From NCBI GenBank assembly GCA_002298885.1, contig DBMK01000301.1, positions 437 to 25,672 on the forward strand: a DNA stretch of 25,236 nt, in the 5' to 3' direction. The notes under the pieces were generated by a model, which did not search any database, was not told the DNA's origin, and was given only the letters and a program-made list of their open reading frames with translations. A program made the translations under genes and the position numbers. Numbering within the stretch: the stretch's first letter is position 1; every line of letters begins with the position of its first letter. Positions 10,209-17,372 of the stretch are shown here, one piece after another. This stretch comes from Anaerolineaceae bacterium UBA700 (GTDB lineage: Bacteria > Chloroflexota > Anaerolineae > Anaerolineales > Anaerolineaceae).

Positions 10209-11167
10209 TGGAACCTGAAATCTTGTTGGAAACCCGCGACCTGGTCAGAACATTTGGCAGCATCCGCGCGGTGGACGGGTTGAACCTGCAGGTGCGCGCC
10301 GGAGAGATGGTTGGGCTGGTGGGGCCGGATGGAGCAGGAAAAACGACCGCCATGCGCCTGTTGTGCGGCGCGCTCACGCCCGATTCCGGGCACATGCAGG
10401 TCGCCGGGCACGAGCTCCCAAAGCAGGTGGAAAAAGCCCGCGAAGAAATCGGCTACCTGGCGCAGCGCTTCAGCCTGTACGGTGATCTGACCGTTAAGGA
10501 GAACCTCGATTTTTTCGGTGAAGTCTTTCAAATCCCCGAGGCCGAACGCGAGCAGCGCTCGCAGGATTTGCTGCGCTTCGCCGGCCTGAGCGAATTTGCC
10601 GGCCGCTCAGCCATTGCGCTTTCGGGCGGGATGCAGAAGAAACTTGGGCTGGCCTGCGCCCTGGTCCACCGTCCAAAGGTATTGCTGCTCGACGAGCCCA
10701 CGGGCGGCGTCGACCCGGTGGCCCGCCAGGAATTCTGGCAACTGCTCATCGGTCTGCTGCGCGGCGGCTCGGCAGTGCTCGTCAGCACCCCGTACATGGA
10801 CGAAGCCATGCGCTTCAGCCGGGTGATCTTTATGAATCATGGCCGCGCCCTGATTGAGGGCGCGCCCCGCGACCTGATGAAACGCCTGGACGGACGCATC
10901 CTCGAATTAGACGCCGAACCCCAGATGTCCGCCAAGACCATCGCCATTGACGACCCGGACGTTGAAGACGTACATACCTTCGGCGAGTACCTGCACCTGC
11001 GGGTCAGCTCCGCCCCTGGAGTGCTCGAACGAATCCCGGCCCGGCTGGAAGCTGCGGGAATCCATTTGAACCATCTCTACCCTGTCCCGGCAACGCTGGA
11101 GGACGTTTTTATCCACCTGCTCGAAACGGAGGGCACAGATTATGCCCAGCCCACTCCTTCCAATTGA
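10208..11167 (+). CDS. ABC transporter ATPase, equivalent of the YbhF N-terminal half (H-loop His replaced)
   Basis: 319-residue nucleotide-binding subunit. Walker A is GPDGAGKT (39-46), signature LSGGM (138-142) and Walker B VLLLDEP (158-164). At the H-loop position STPYMDEA has Pro195 where a His is normal. The GPDGAGKT Walker A is the same variant as in the N-terminal half of E. coli YbhF, whose H-loop also lacks His as I recall it. This argues that this gene and the next one are YbhF split in two. The pair would then form an asymmetric ATPase dimer with one degenerate and one canonical site. The C-terminal part carries an extra domain of about 90 residues. The gene overlaps the next by 26 nt. 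Confidence 0.92.
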   Translation: MEPEILLETRDLVRTFGSIRAVDGLNLQVRAGEMVGLVGPDGAGKTTAMRLLCGALTPDSGHMQVAGHELPKQVEKAREEIGYLAQRFSLYGDLTVKENLDFFGEVFQIPEAEREQRSQDLLRFAGLSEFAGRSAIALSGGMQKKLGLACALVHRPKVLLLDEPTGGVDPVARQEFWQLLIGLLRGGSAVLVSTPYMDEAMRFSRVIFMNHGRALIEGAPRDLMKRLDGRILELDAEPQMSAKTIAIDDPDVEDVHTFGEYLHLRVSSAPGVLERIPARLEAAGIHLNHLYPVPATLEDVFIHLLETEGTDYAQPTPSN

Positions 11168-12071
11168 AGTCCTCGGGCTGACCAAGAAATTCGGCAGCTT
11201 CACCGCCGTCAACAACGTCTCGTTCACCGTCCAGGCGGGAGAAGTGATCGGTTATCTGGGCCCTAACGGCAGCGGTAAAACCACCACCATTCGCATGCTG
11301 TGCGGCCTGCTGGCGCCCACCTCCGGCACGGCAAAAGTCATGGGCATCGATGTGGCCAAGAATCCCGAAGCGGTCAAACCGCACATCGGATACATGTCGC
11401 AGAAGTTTTCCCTATACGATGATTTGACCGTGATGGAGAACATGCAGTTTTACGCCGGCATCTACGACGTGCCGAGAGCCGAAGAAGCAGCCAGGATCAA
11501 GGAAGTTCTGCAACTGGCCGGCCTGGAGGGGCGGGCCAAACTCCCGGCCGGGGAAATTTCCGGCGGTTGGCGGCAGCGGCTGGCGCTCGGCTGCGCCTTG
11601 ATCCACCGCCCGCCCCTGCTGTTCCTGGACGAACCGACGAGCGGCGTCGACCCGGTGGCGCGCCGCGAGTTCTGGGATTTAATTTACCAGCTTGCCCACG
11701 AGGGCACGACCATCTTTATCACCACGCATTACATGGACGAGGCTGAGCACTGCAACAAGGTGGCCTTCATGTACCGCGGCAAACTGTTGGCAATTGATAC
11801 GCCGCTTGGATTGAAAAACACCTTCTTGAAAGGCACCGCATGGGACCTGGCAGTGTCGCCGCTGCTCGAAGCTGTGGAAACCCTGGATGGTATGGATGGC
11901 ATCGCCCAGGCCAGCCTGCACGGCGACCGGGCCCATGTCATCGTCCAGCCCGATGTCTGGACGCCGGAGACCCTTTCCAGGGAGCTCACCGCCAGGGGGC
12001 TGAAGGTTGATGCCGTCGAGACGGTGCAATCCTCGCTGGAGGACGTCTTTACCTTCCTCGCTCATGGTTGA
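11142..12071 (+). CDS. ABC transporter ATPase, equivalent of the YbhF C-terminal half
   Basis: 309-residue nucleotide-binding subunit with a canonical set of motifs: Walker A GPNGSGKT (40-47), signature ISGGW (139-143), Walker B LLFLDEP (159-165) and H-loop His196 in TTHYMDEA. It should provide the catalytically competent site paired with the preceding ATPase. The start ATG lies inside the end of the upstream gene, after GGAGGG at 8 nt spacing, so the two are probably translationally coupled. This is the last gene of the marR-permease-adaptor-ATPase-ATPase operon. No clear terminator hairpin follows in the 108 nt before arsC. Confidence 0.92.
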   Translation: MPSPLLPIEVLGLTKKFGSFTAVNNVSFTVQAGEVIGYLGPNGSGKTTTIRMLCGLLAPTSGTAKVMGIDVAKNPEAVKPHIGYMSQKFSLYDDLTVMENMQFYAGIYDVPRAEEAARIKEVLQLAGLEGRAKLPAGEISGGWRQRLALGCALIHRPPLLFLDEPTSGVDPVARREFWDLIYQLAHEGTTIFITTHYMDEAEHCNKVAFMYRGKLLAIDTPLGLKNTFLKGTAWDLAVSPLLEAVETLDGMDGIAQASLHGDRAHVIVQPDVWTPETLSRELTARGLKVDAVETVQSSLEDVFTFLAHG

Positions 12072-12137
12072 ACGGGCAAATTCCGGGTTTCGAGAATTAA
12101 CAATTTGCTAACCTGTCCTTTAAAATGCATTGATCTT

Positions 12138-12154
12138 TTTCATTTACAATGAAA
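12138..12154 (+). promoter_or_regulatory. Short perfect inverted repeat upstream of arsC
   Basis: TTTCATT (12138-12144) and AATGAAA (12148-12154) are perfect 7-bp arms around TAC, 26 nt before the arsC start codon. TATTAT follows at about 12162-12167 and could be a -10 box. The site is in the right place for an ArsR-type operator, but it does not match the ATCGTA-N4-TACGAT sites near arsM. Confidence 0.35.
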
Positions 12155-12179
12155 TGGAGAATATTATTTAGGATAAATA

Positions 12180-12623
12180 ATGGAAAAGCCGAGAGTTTTG
12201 TTTCTGTGCACCGGAAATTCATGCCGCAGCCAGATGGCTGAGGCATTTTTGCGTAAATATGGCGGCAATCAATTCGAAGTTTACAGCGCCGGCCTGGAAC
12301 CAAAGCCGATCAATCCCTTGACTATTCGCGTCATGGAAGAGATCGGGATCGATATGAGCGGACAATATTCAAAGCTGCTTGCCCAGTATTTGGGCAAGGT
12401 TCATTTCAGCTACCTGATCACGGTTTGCAGCAAAGCGGAAGAGAAATGCCCAATTTTTCCCGGCATGGGGATCCGGCTGCATTGGCCGTTTGAGGACCCG
12501 GCCGCATTTGAAGGATCAGACGAGGAAAAACTGGCCAAATTTCGCCAAACCCGCGATATGATCGACCAAAAAGTACAAGCTTGGCTCGAGGAAAAAGCCT
12601 TCGAATCTCCTCAAATGCGATGA
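12180..12623 (+). CDS. arsC: Arsenate reductase, thioredoxin-coupled low-molecular-weight phosphatase type
   Basis: 147-residue cytosolic enzyme that reduces arsenate to arsenite. The phosphatase loop is CTGNSCRS with Cys10 and Arg16. The redox relay cysteines are Cys83 and Cys90 (VCSKAEEKC), and the catalytic Asp is D106 in FEDPA. These match Cys10/Cys82/Cys89 of Staphylococcus ArsC, so thioredoxin regeneration is expected. Several thioredoxins are encoded in the facing operon. AGGAT precedes the ATG. It is a single gene converging on the lipoyl operon with a 24-nt gap. No arsenite pump is encoded nearby, so the arsenite made here may be handled by the ArsM methyltransferase or by genes outside the window. 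Confidence 0.93.
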   Translation: MEKPRVLFLCTGNSCRSQMAEAFLRKYGGNQFEVYSAGLEPKPINPLTIRVMEEIGIDMSGQYSKLLAQYLGKVHFSYLITVCSKAEEKCPIFPGMGIRLHWPFEDPAAFEGSDEEKLAKFRQTRDMIDQKVQAWLEEKAFESPQMR

Positions 12624-12647
12624 CCTGAGTAAATCCGGATGATTTTC

Positions 12648-13004
12648 TTACTTCACAGGGTTTCCTTGTAATATTTCTTGCACCCTGGCCTCAAGCTCAT
12701 CCAGGCTGGGCACATCGAAGGTAGAGAAGAAAACGCCGTCCATCACAATCGTCGGCACCGATCTTCCCTTTGAAATAAATGTTCGCATTTGTAAACTGGC
12801 TTCCTTCGGCGCGCAGTTCTCTTCAGTCGCGTATTCCTTCACGCGCATTTCGTCAGGAGTGAAGTCGATCCCCCGTCTGAACACCACCAGCCGGGCCTTA
12901 TCAGGATGGCGGCGAACAATTTCCTCCAGGACTTTGACCGTCTCCTCGCATTTCTGCGTGGGAGGAGTGGCGATTAGCACTTCCAGTTTGATTATTCTAC
13001 TCAT
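12648..13004 (-). CDS. Thioredoxin-fold protein with degenerate active site
   Basis: 118-residue small protein with a thioredoxin-like layout: first strand LEVLIAT, then PPTQKC at the active-site position (only Cys19 of a CXXC remains), a helix, strand ARLVVFRRG, and a typical cis-Pro strand VPTIVMDG (Pro84). A second cysteine, Cys64, lies in an insertion of about 30 residues. It is the last gene of the long minus-strand operon. Its ATG overlaps the lipoate-ligase stop (ATGA), and AAGGAG lies 7 nt upstream. The family was not identified further. A one-cysteine relay, scaffold or metal-binding role is possible. Confidence 0.75.
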   Translation of the reverse strand: MSRIIKLEVLIATPPTQKCEETVKVLEEIVRRHPDKARLVVFRRGIDFTPDEMRVKEYATEENCAPKEASLQMRTFISKGRSVPTIVMDGVFFSTFDVPSLDELEARVQEILQGNPVK

Positions 13005-14062
13005 GGCTCTTTCTCCTTACGCCTTGAGGAAGAAACGTCATAAACCTCTTGCTCAAGATTTTTCAACAACCTGAAAAGGGATTCCCGCATTCCGTTAGAG
13101 AGAAGAGCAGCTTGAACTTTAGCTTGCGCCTCCTGGAGGGAGCATCCGGTTATTGAAAGTTCCAGGGCATCCAGCACTTGCCGGTTGTCGAGCAACATAT
13201 CACCTGACACCCGGGCTTTATAGATCGCCCTATCCTTCATATCAACGGACAAGGAGATCACCCCTTCCTCGGTCCGATCCGCAACAGTAACTTGATATTC
13301 GAGATCAGAGCCCAGGTTCCACTCGTCCGTGCTGTACTTAACCACCAGCAGCTCGGAAGCCAGCGCCTGCTCTGTGGGCGTCAGGTTGCCTGGTACGAGC
13401 CGGACCCCAAAAAATTCAGCAAAGTGCTTTGAAAAACAGTCCATGACCTCACGTGTTTCCAGCTCTCGCCCTACCTCGCGGGACAGGGATGTCACTCGCT
13501 CTTGAATGGAGTGGGCCAATTTGCCTGCGAACTTGAGCGCTGGAGGCGTCAGGGCGTGCTCCATGGCTTCGAAATCCATGTTAACCAGGAAGGTACCGCT
13601 TTGGACAAAAGCTTGGTACCAGGAGAACTGGGCTGTGCCATATATTTTCCGATTCCCCACCAATAAGTCGTTCCTGCCTTCGAAATGGGTGCTAACACCG
13701 TAATCTTCACAGGTACGCATCACCGGGGCGGCGAACAGGTAATAAAGCTCCGCGTCATTCTGGTCAAATAAATTCCTGGGAAAAAATGCCGAGTAGCAAA
13801 AACTGCCCATTTCATGGTAAACGGCCCCGCCGCCGTTCATCCGCCGCACGATCTGGATGTTATGAGCCCGGCAATAGGCTACATCGACCTCGGACCAGGT
13901 GTTCTGATGAACCCCCACAAATACCGCCGGGTGGACCTGCCGCAACCGCAAGGTCGGAGGCGTTTGGCCTTCGTCCACCAGGCGAGCCAGGGCTTCTTCC
14001 ACCGCAAAGTGATGGCGAGCTTCGTGAATTCCGTCAATCAATAAGCGCCATTCAGTTCCCAT
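13001..14062 (-). CDS. lplA: Lipoate-protein ligase A with C-terminal domain
   Basis: 353-residue enzyme that activates lipoate with ATP and attaches it to a target lysine. The lipoate/AMP pocket motif is RRMNGGGAVYHEMGSF (73-88). The catalytic-lysine segment is GRNDLLVGNRKIYGTAQ with Lys139, followed by the usual SGTFLVN strand. The C-terminal about 110 residues start with KYSTDEWNLG, the hallmark of the LplA C-terminal domain, so this is a complete activating ligase rather than a transferase only. It shares an operon with a GcvH-like protein, the probable substrate. It overlaps the DUF5714 gene by 11 nt and the following thioredoxin-fold gene by 4 nt. No lipoate synthase gene is present in the window. 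Confidence 0.92.
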   Translation of the reverse strand: MGTEWRLLIDGIHEARHHFAVEEALARLVDEGQTPPTLRLRQVHPAVFVGVHQNTWSEVDVAYCRAHNIQIVRRMNGGGAVYHEMGSFCYSAFFPRNLFDQNDAELYYLFAAPVMRTCEDYGVSTHFEGRNDLLVGNRKIYGTAQFSWYQAFVQSGTFLVNMDFEAMEHALTPPALKFAGKLAHSIQERVTSLSREVGRELETREVMDCFSKHFAEFFGVRLVPGNLTPTEQALASELLVVKYSTDEWNLGSDLEYQVTVADRTEEGVISLSVDMKDRAIYKARVSGDMLLDNRQVLDALELSITGCSLQEAQAKVQAALLSNGMRESLFRLLKNLEQEVYDVSSSRRKEKEP

Positions 14063-14732
14063 AATACTTGCACCGTTCTCTTTTACAATCTTCGTTCCGG
14101 GCAGAGAATTCGCAGTGAGGTTTTACGGAGAGATTAATTTCCAGATCGCGCTTCAGGATACTCGAAGCTGTTTCAATCGCCAGGTAAACGCTTTGTTTGC
14201 AGCAGCGCGGGCCGCCCGCTTGTGCAATCGAGAAGAGCGCTTCAGCCGATGCTTGTAAGGCTAACGATCGCTCTTGATCCTTCATAAAAGTAGCCCCGGT
14301 CAGAATTGACACCAGGGCGCCAACACAGATGGCCGTGCCGCATTCTCCGCGCGTGCCGCATGCTCCCAGGGGGATGCCTTTCGTGCGTTCGATGGCCGTA
14401 GCCAGCCGACCAGGACCTAATGGCCGTAATCCTGTATTTCGTAAAGCCGATAATATTACTGGGGTGACTAGGATGTGGTGCTGCGGGCTGTGCATAACCG
14501 ACATTGGGTGCTTCATGATCAAGTTGGCGATCTTTGAGGGGTCAGCCTCGTGAGAGCCCTCGCACACCCGCTCGACCACCTGCGGCCAGTCGGCAAGCTG
14601 GCATTCATCGCAAATGTGGTGACCAGCAGCGCACAGGTACCTTGCCTGAGTCTCATGCCCGCAGAAAGTACACACAGCCAGCGCATCAACCTGCTGCAAT
14701 TCACTGCCGCATACGGAGCAGAAATAGACCAT
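14052..14732 (-). CDS. Cys-rich DUF5714-type protein
   Basis: 226-residue predicted cytosolic protein of unknown function, assigned to the DUF5714 type from memory of its motifs. The N-terminus is a zinc-finger-like region with CSVC, CTFC and C...HHICDEC (residues 5-43). The core contains GACGTRGECGTAICVGAL (about 130-147) and GPRCCK. The C-terminus ends with a further cluster, HCEFSARNEDCKRERC. The number and spacing of cysteines suggest zinc plus a possible Fe-S or metal site. GAAGGA precedes the ATG. Position between the ThiS-like and LplA genes places it in the lipoyl/sulfur operon. A role in metal or sulfur handling is inference only. Confidence 0.75.
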   Translation of the reverse strand: MVYFCSVCGSELQQVDALAVCTFCGHETQARYLCAAGHHICDECQLADWPQVVERVCEGSHEADPSKIANLIMKHPMSVMHSPQHHILVTPVILSALRNTGLRPLGPGRLATAIERTKGIPLGACGTRGECGTAICVGALVSILTGATFMKDQERSLALQASAEALFSIAQAGGPRCCKQSVYLAIETASSILKRDLEINLSVKPHCEFSARNEDCKRERCKYYGN

Positions 14733-14778
14733 AAACTAATCCTTCTTCTCTGAATATTTCCATCACCCAGAAAAGATA

Positions 14779-15297
14779 TTATCCGCCACCCACGACAGAA
14801 TATAACTTTATTTCGTCGTTTGCCTGTACACAATAATCTTTGGTCTGTAAGGTCTCATTGACAATCACGCCAGCTACAATTTCTGAGGGAATAGAGAGTG
14901 AAGAAAGGATTTCCCGAACGGTGCGTCCTGGCTCAACCACAATTTCTGTCTGGCCGCCGATATACTTCTTCAATTGGCCTAATGGTTTAATATGAGCAGG
15001 CATATGTGCTCCTTTTTCTGAATCAGGCTTGTGTTTATTGCCGTCAGCATCATCCAACGAGTGCTTCGCTTTATCCTCACAGTCAAAACACAAACCGGTA
15101 TTGCGATTCGTCCAAAAGATCTGGCCGCAGCCAGAGCAGGTAACCTGGCGTAGATCCCCGTTATCATTTTTCGGGCGAGGGCGGAGTTCAAAAGGCATTG
15201 CTGCAAACGGATCTTCAGCGCAGGGGCACGAGCCCGATTTTTCATCGGGTTGTTTGTCATTTAATTCGGTTTCCTTTTCCGATTCTTTCATATCCAT
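14779..15297 (-). CDS. Zinc-ribbon protein fused to ThiS/MoaD-like sulfur carrier
   Basis: 172-residue protein from the ATG at 15297, 13 nt after the upstream thioredoxin stop. Residues 24-26 give CPC, and residues 54-73 form a zinc ribbon (CSGC...CFDC). Residues 99-172 are a complete beta-grasp ThiS/MoaD-like domain ending in VVGGG; the terminal Gly-Gly is where such carriers are adenylated and thiocarboxylated. The methionine at residue 99 has its own AAGGAG 6 nt upstream, so a free 74-residue carrier may also be made from the same frame. No ThiF/MoeB-like activating enzyme is encoded in the window. A longer upstream start overlapping the thioredoxin gene is unlikely, because that stretch has no family sense. 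Confidence 0.82.
   Translation of the reverse strand: MDMKESEKETELNDKQPDEKSGSCPCAEDPFAAMPFELRPRPKNDNGDLRQVTCSGCGQIFWTNRNTGLCFDCEDKAKHSLDDADGNKHKPDSEKGAHMPAHIKPLGQLKKYIGGQTEIVVEPGRTVREILSSLSIPSEIVAGVIVNETLQTKDYCVQANDEIKLYSVVGGG
15001..15015 (-). promoter_or_regulatory. Internal ribosome-binding site and start codon for a free ThiS/MoaD-like carrier
   Basis: On the minus strand AAGGAG (15015-15010) precedes an in-frame ATG (15003-15001) by 6 nt, inside the zinc-ribbon/ThiS coding frame. This signal is stronger than the one at the full-length start. Translation from it would give a 74-residue protein of normal ThiS/MoaD length. Confidence 0.6.
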
Positions 15298-15310
15298 ATT
15301 ACCGGATGAA

Positions 15311-15550
15311 TTACCGGGTAGCCTCTTGAAGCAGACTTTCAATTTTCCGTTTGCCGGAATAACCACAAGCCACCAACTGCCCGTCAATGACCAGGCCTGG
15401 CAGGGCATATAGTTGGAACTGGAAGATCTTCTCTAAATTCTCTACTCGTTCGACCTGCGCATCTAGCTTCAGGCGCTGGACGATTTCTTTAACATCCGCC
15501 TCCATCTGGCGGCAGGTAGTACATCCGATCCCTAAAATTTGAATTTGCAT
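15311..15550 (-). CDS. Small thioredoxin-family redox protein with CTTC active site
   Basis: 79-residue compact thioredoxin-fold protein of the 'redox-active disulfide protein 2' type. The active site is GIGCTTC (Cys10, Cys13), right after the first strand, and the cis-Pro strand is ALPGLVIDGQLVACG. It would exchange dithiols or disulfides in the cytosol. An upstream in-frame GTG at 15565 gives five extra residues, but the ATG at 15550 fits the family start MQIQILG best. It lies 13 nt before the zinc-ribbon/ThiS gene. Related small thioredoxins occur near ArsR regulators and metal or metalloid genes in many genomes. Confidence 0.87.
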   Translation of the reverse strand: MQIQILGIGCTTCRQMEADVKEIVQRLKLDAQVERVENLEKIFQFQLYALPGLVIDGQLVACGYSGKRKIESLLQEATR

Positions 15551-15561
15551 TGTACATGCAC

Positions 15562-15624
15562 TCACTCAAGGTCGATATCGCAGATTCCATCTTCCTTCAA
15601 GTGGCTGCAGATTGCTTGACTCAT
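15562..15624 (-). CDS. Possible 20-residue Cys-containing small ORF
   Basis: Between the two thioredoxin-fold genes is an ATG frame encoding MSQAICSHLKEDGICDIDLE, with two cysteines nine residues apart. GGGGTGG lies about 7 nt upstream of its ATG. Its stop overlaps the possible GTG start of the next thioredoxin. It might be a leader peptide for coupling, a real micro-protein, or chance. No family is recognised. Confidence 0.35.
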   Translation of the reverse strand: MSQAICSHLKEDGICDIDLE

Positions 15625-15637
15625 CTTCAGTCCACCC

Positions 15638-15931
15638 CTAGGCTAGAGACTCGCTCAACTCCTTAATCGCCTCTCTAAGCCAGGGGACCACTTCATCCCT
15701 CCTGGGAAAACGGCCGGCGCAAACCAGCCGTTCATTGATCACCAGGCTGGCAAACTTAAAGATGCTCGTATATTTTTGTATCTCCGCCAGTTCGCGCGCC
15801 CACACAATCTGCAATTGCAGGTCGGGATATTCCTCGGCCAGGTCATTCCAGGCCGAGCGCAGGGCGCGTTCGGTGGCATAGCTCTGGGCCTTTTGGATGC
15901 CCAGGATCCTGGCGACAATCGTGGCGCCCAT
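15638..15931 (-). CDS. Thioredoxin-fold paralogue lacking the CXXC active site
   Basis: 97-residue protein clearly related to the small thioredoxin encoded just upstream. The C-terminal halves align well: AEIQKYTSIFKFASLVINERLVCAGR here and AEIKKYPILSTPGLVINEKLVCGGR there. At the active-site position this copy reads GIQKAQS in place of GPGCENC, so both cysteines are gone, and the cis-Pro TPG has become FAS. The single remaining Cys is in LVCAGR, which the paralogue shares. The gene starts 10 nt after the paralogue's stop. It looks like a tandem duplicate that lost redox chemistry and may serve as a partner subunit or scaffold. Confidence 0.8.
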   Translation of the reverse strand: MGATIVARILGIQKAQSYATERALRSAWNDLAEEYPDLQLQIVWARELAEIQKYTSIFKFASLVINERLVCAGRFPRRDEVVPWLREAIKELSESLA

Positions 15932-15941
15932 GGTCAGGCGC

Positions 15942-16187
15942 TCAGGATAAAGCGTTCGCCAGCCAGGTGGTAACTTCGGCTTCGTTGGGGATGCGCCCGC
16001 CGCACACCAGCTTTTCGTTGATCACCAGCCCCGGGGTTGAAAGGATGGGGTATTTCTTGATTTCCGCCCATTCCGTGACCTTAATCACCTCGGCTTCAAC
16101 CCCCAAATTGATCACCGCCTTGCGGGCCACCGTCTCTACCTTCTTGCAATTCTCGCAGCCGGGTCCGAGTACTTTGATGGTTAACAT
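15942..16187 (-). CDS. Small thioredoxin-family redox protein with CENC active site
   Basis: 81-residue thioredoxin-fold protein. The active site GPGCENC (Cys11, Cys14) follows the first strand TIKVLG. STPGLVINEKLVCGG carries the cis-Pro and an extra conserved-looking Cys. It is predicted to act as a cytosolic dithiol/disulfide or persulfide exchanger. AAGGAG precedes the ATG. It lies 25 nt after the OsmC-like gene and directly before its CXXC-less paralogue. It belongs to the same 'redox-active disulfide protein 2' type as the 15311-15550 product. Confidence 0.88.
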   Translation of the reverse strand: MLTIKVLGPGCENCKKVETVARKAVINLGVEAEVIKVTEWAEIKKYPILSTPGLVINEKLVCGGRIPNEAEVTTWLANALS

Positions 16188-16212
16188 GACATTCTCCTTA
16201 TTTGTTTAGAAA

Positions 16213-16665
16213 TTATGGCACGATCTCTATTTCTGGCTCGATGATAATCTCCGATTTAACCGAATTGGCTACCAGGCTGTATTTCTGCGCCGATTGCAGC
16301 GCCCGCCGGGTGCGCGCCTCAACCACCCCAGGCTCCTCCTCGCCGGCTGACACGCGGATCTTCGGCCAGAAGCGCAGGGTTGTGAAAATTTCGGTCCGGT
16401 CCAGTTCTATCAATTTGGTGCCTTCCACCCGGCAGTCGTAGGATAGCAGCTTGAGCTTGAAGCGCTCCGCCGCCCAGATGAACATCATCATCACGCAGGT
16501 ATTGGCGGCGGCCACAAATGCATCTTCGGGCGTCAACACGCCCAGGTGCCCCTGGGCGTCCGGCGGAGCAGAGAAATCCATCTCCGGGCCGTTGCCCAGG
16601 ACCACGTGGCCCCAATGCTCGCCCTTCCAGGACGCCGTGGTGTGATAGACGGCGGTGCGGCTCAT
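16213..16665 (-). CDS. OsmC-family protein
   Basis: 150-residue protein of the OsmC/Ohr fold, a family that reduces organic hydroperoxides through two cysteines or handles reactive sulfur. Family features are the central segment LTPEDAFVAAANTCVMM with Cys57 on the long helix, and the C-terminal QKYSLVANSVKSEI. In typical members the second catalytic Cys lies in that last segment (KYC-LVSNS-like). Here the position is Ser130, so the normal disulfide cannot form. The ATG at 16665 overlaps the upstream stop (ATGA) and has AAGGAA 8 nt before it, so the longer start at 16686 is not needed. The operon position suggests a thiol-related role. Confidence 0.87.
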   Translation of the reverse strand: MSRTAVYHTTASWKGEHWGHVVLGNGPEMDFSAPPDAQGHLGVLTPEDAFVAAANTCVMMMFIWAAERFKLKLLSYDCRVEGTKLIELDRTEIFTTLRFWPKIRVSAGEEEPGVVEARTRRALQSAQKYSLVANSVKSEIIIEPEIEIVP

Positions 16666-17372
16666 TTGGCAGATTCCTTCGCCCAAAAGGCGGCATATTC
16701 GCGTTGAATCGCTTCCAGGGTCGCGGCTTCGTCCTCCGCAGGCACCGGGTTGTAGATTTTGACCTTTTCCAGGAGCTCACGCCCGGTTTGCGCGGAGGGC
16801 GCCTTGCCCGCTTCGAGAGCTTGCCCGAAGAATACCGGCAGGGCGATCAGGGTGACCGGCTTTCCGGCGATGCTCAACGTCTGGATTGGGATGCCTGAGC
16901 CGCACGAGCAGGTGGCCTGGACCTCCTCCGGCTGTTCGAATTCTCCCTTGCGCCGGTCCCAGTCCTTGCCCAGGAGCTCATCTACCTGGGAAGCCACTTG
17001 ATCCGCAACCGCATCAACCGCCTGCAACCCGGCAGCATTGAGCCTGCGTTTTCCCTCTGGCTTCTCCAGCCCGCGTTGCGCCACCAGGTCGGACACGATG
17101 ACGCTTGCGGCGGGCTTATTGGAATACATCTCCGTGCCGCGATACGCACAGCGTTTCTCGCACCCATCCAGGGCAATGGTCGGGTAGAATTTGGCGAAGG
17201 CGCGATCACCTGCGCCGCCGGCCAGGAAGAGCGGCAGGCAAATGGTAACCGTCTCGCCGGGGCGCAGCTTTTCCAGCACCTTGAGCGCCGCCAGGCGGGT
17301 TACGGAGCCTTCGGCCAGTTCCTCGCCGGAACAGGCCACGATACCGACCTTTTTAGGGGGAAGTTCAGGCAT
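16662..17372 (-). CDS. DGC-domain (putative zinc-binding) protein with C-terminal CxCG domain
   Basis: 236-residue protein. The N-terminal about 130 residues form a DGC domain: VACSGEE (Cys14), Cys45, and LDGCEKRCA (Cys71, Cys75). The C-terminal about 85 residues begin with ATCSCGSGIPI (Cys155, Cys157) and contain a YNPVPAEDEAATLEAIQREYAAF helix. The DGC family is annotated as putative zinc-binding and its biochemical role is not established. The chosen ATG (17372) has GGAGG 5 nt upstream and overlaps the previous stop by 8 nt. The longer frame adds 20 residues that do not look like family sequence. It probably works with the adjacent smaller DGC protein, possibly as a heteromer. Confidence 0.83.
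   Translation of the reverse strand: MPELPPKKVGIVACSGEELAEGSVTRLAALKVLEKLRPGETVTICLPLFLAGGAGDRAFAKFYPTIALDGCEKRCAYRGTEMYSNKPAASVIVSDLVAQRGLEKPEGKRRLNAAGLQAVDAVADQVASQVDELLGKDWDRRKGEFEQPEEVQATCSCGSGIPIQTLSIAGKPVTLIALPVFFGQALEAGKAPSAQTGRELLEKVKIYNPVPAEDEAATLEAIQREYAAFWAKESAK

Noticed and set aside
15298..15408. Longer N-terminus for the zinc-ribbon/ThiS protein (MPCQAWSLTGSWW...)
   Set aside because: It overlaps the thioredoxin coding region in another frame and looks like shadow translation; the ATG at 15297 just after the thioredoxin stop is preferred.
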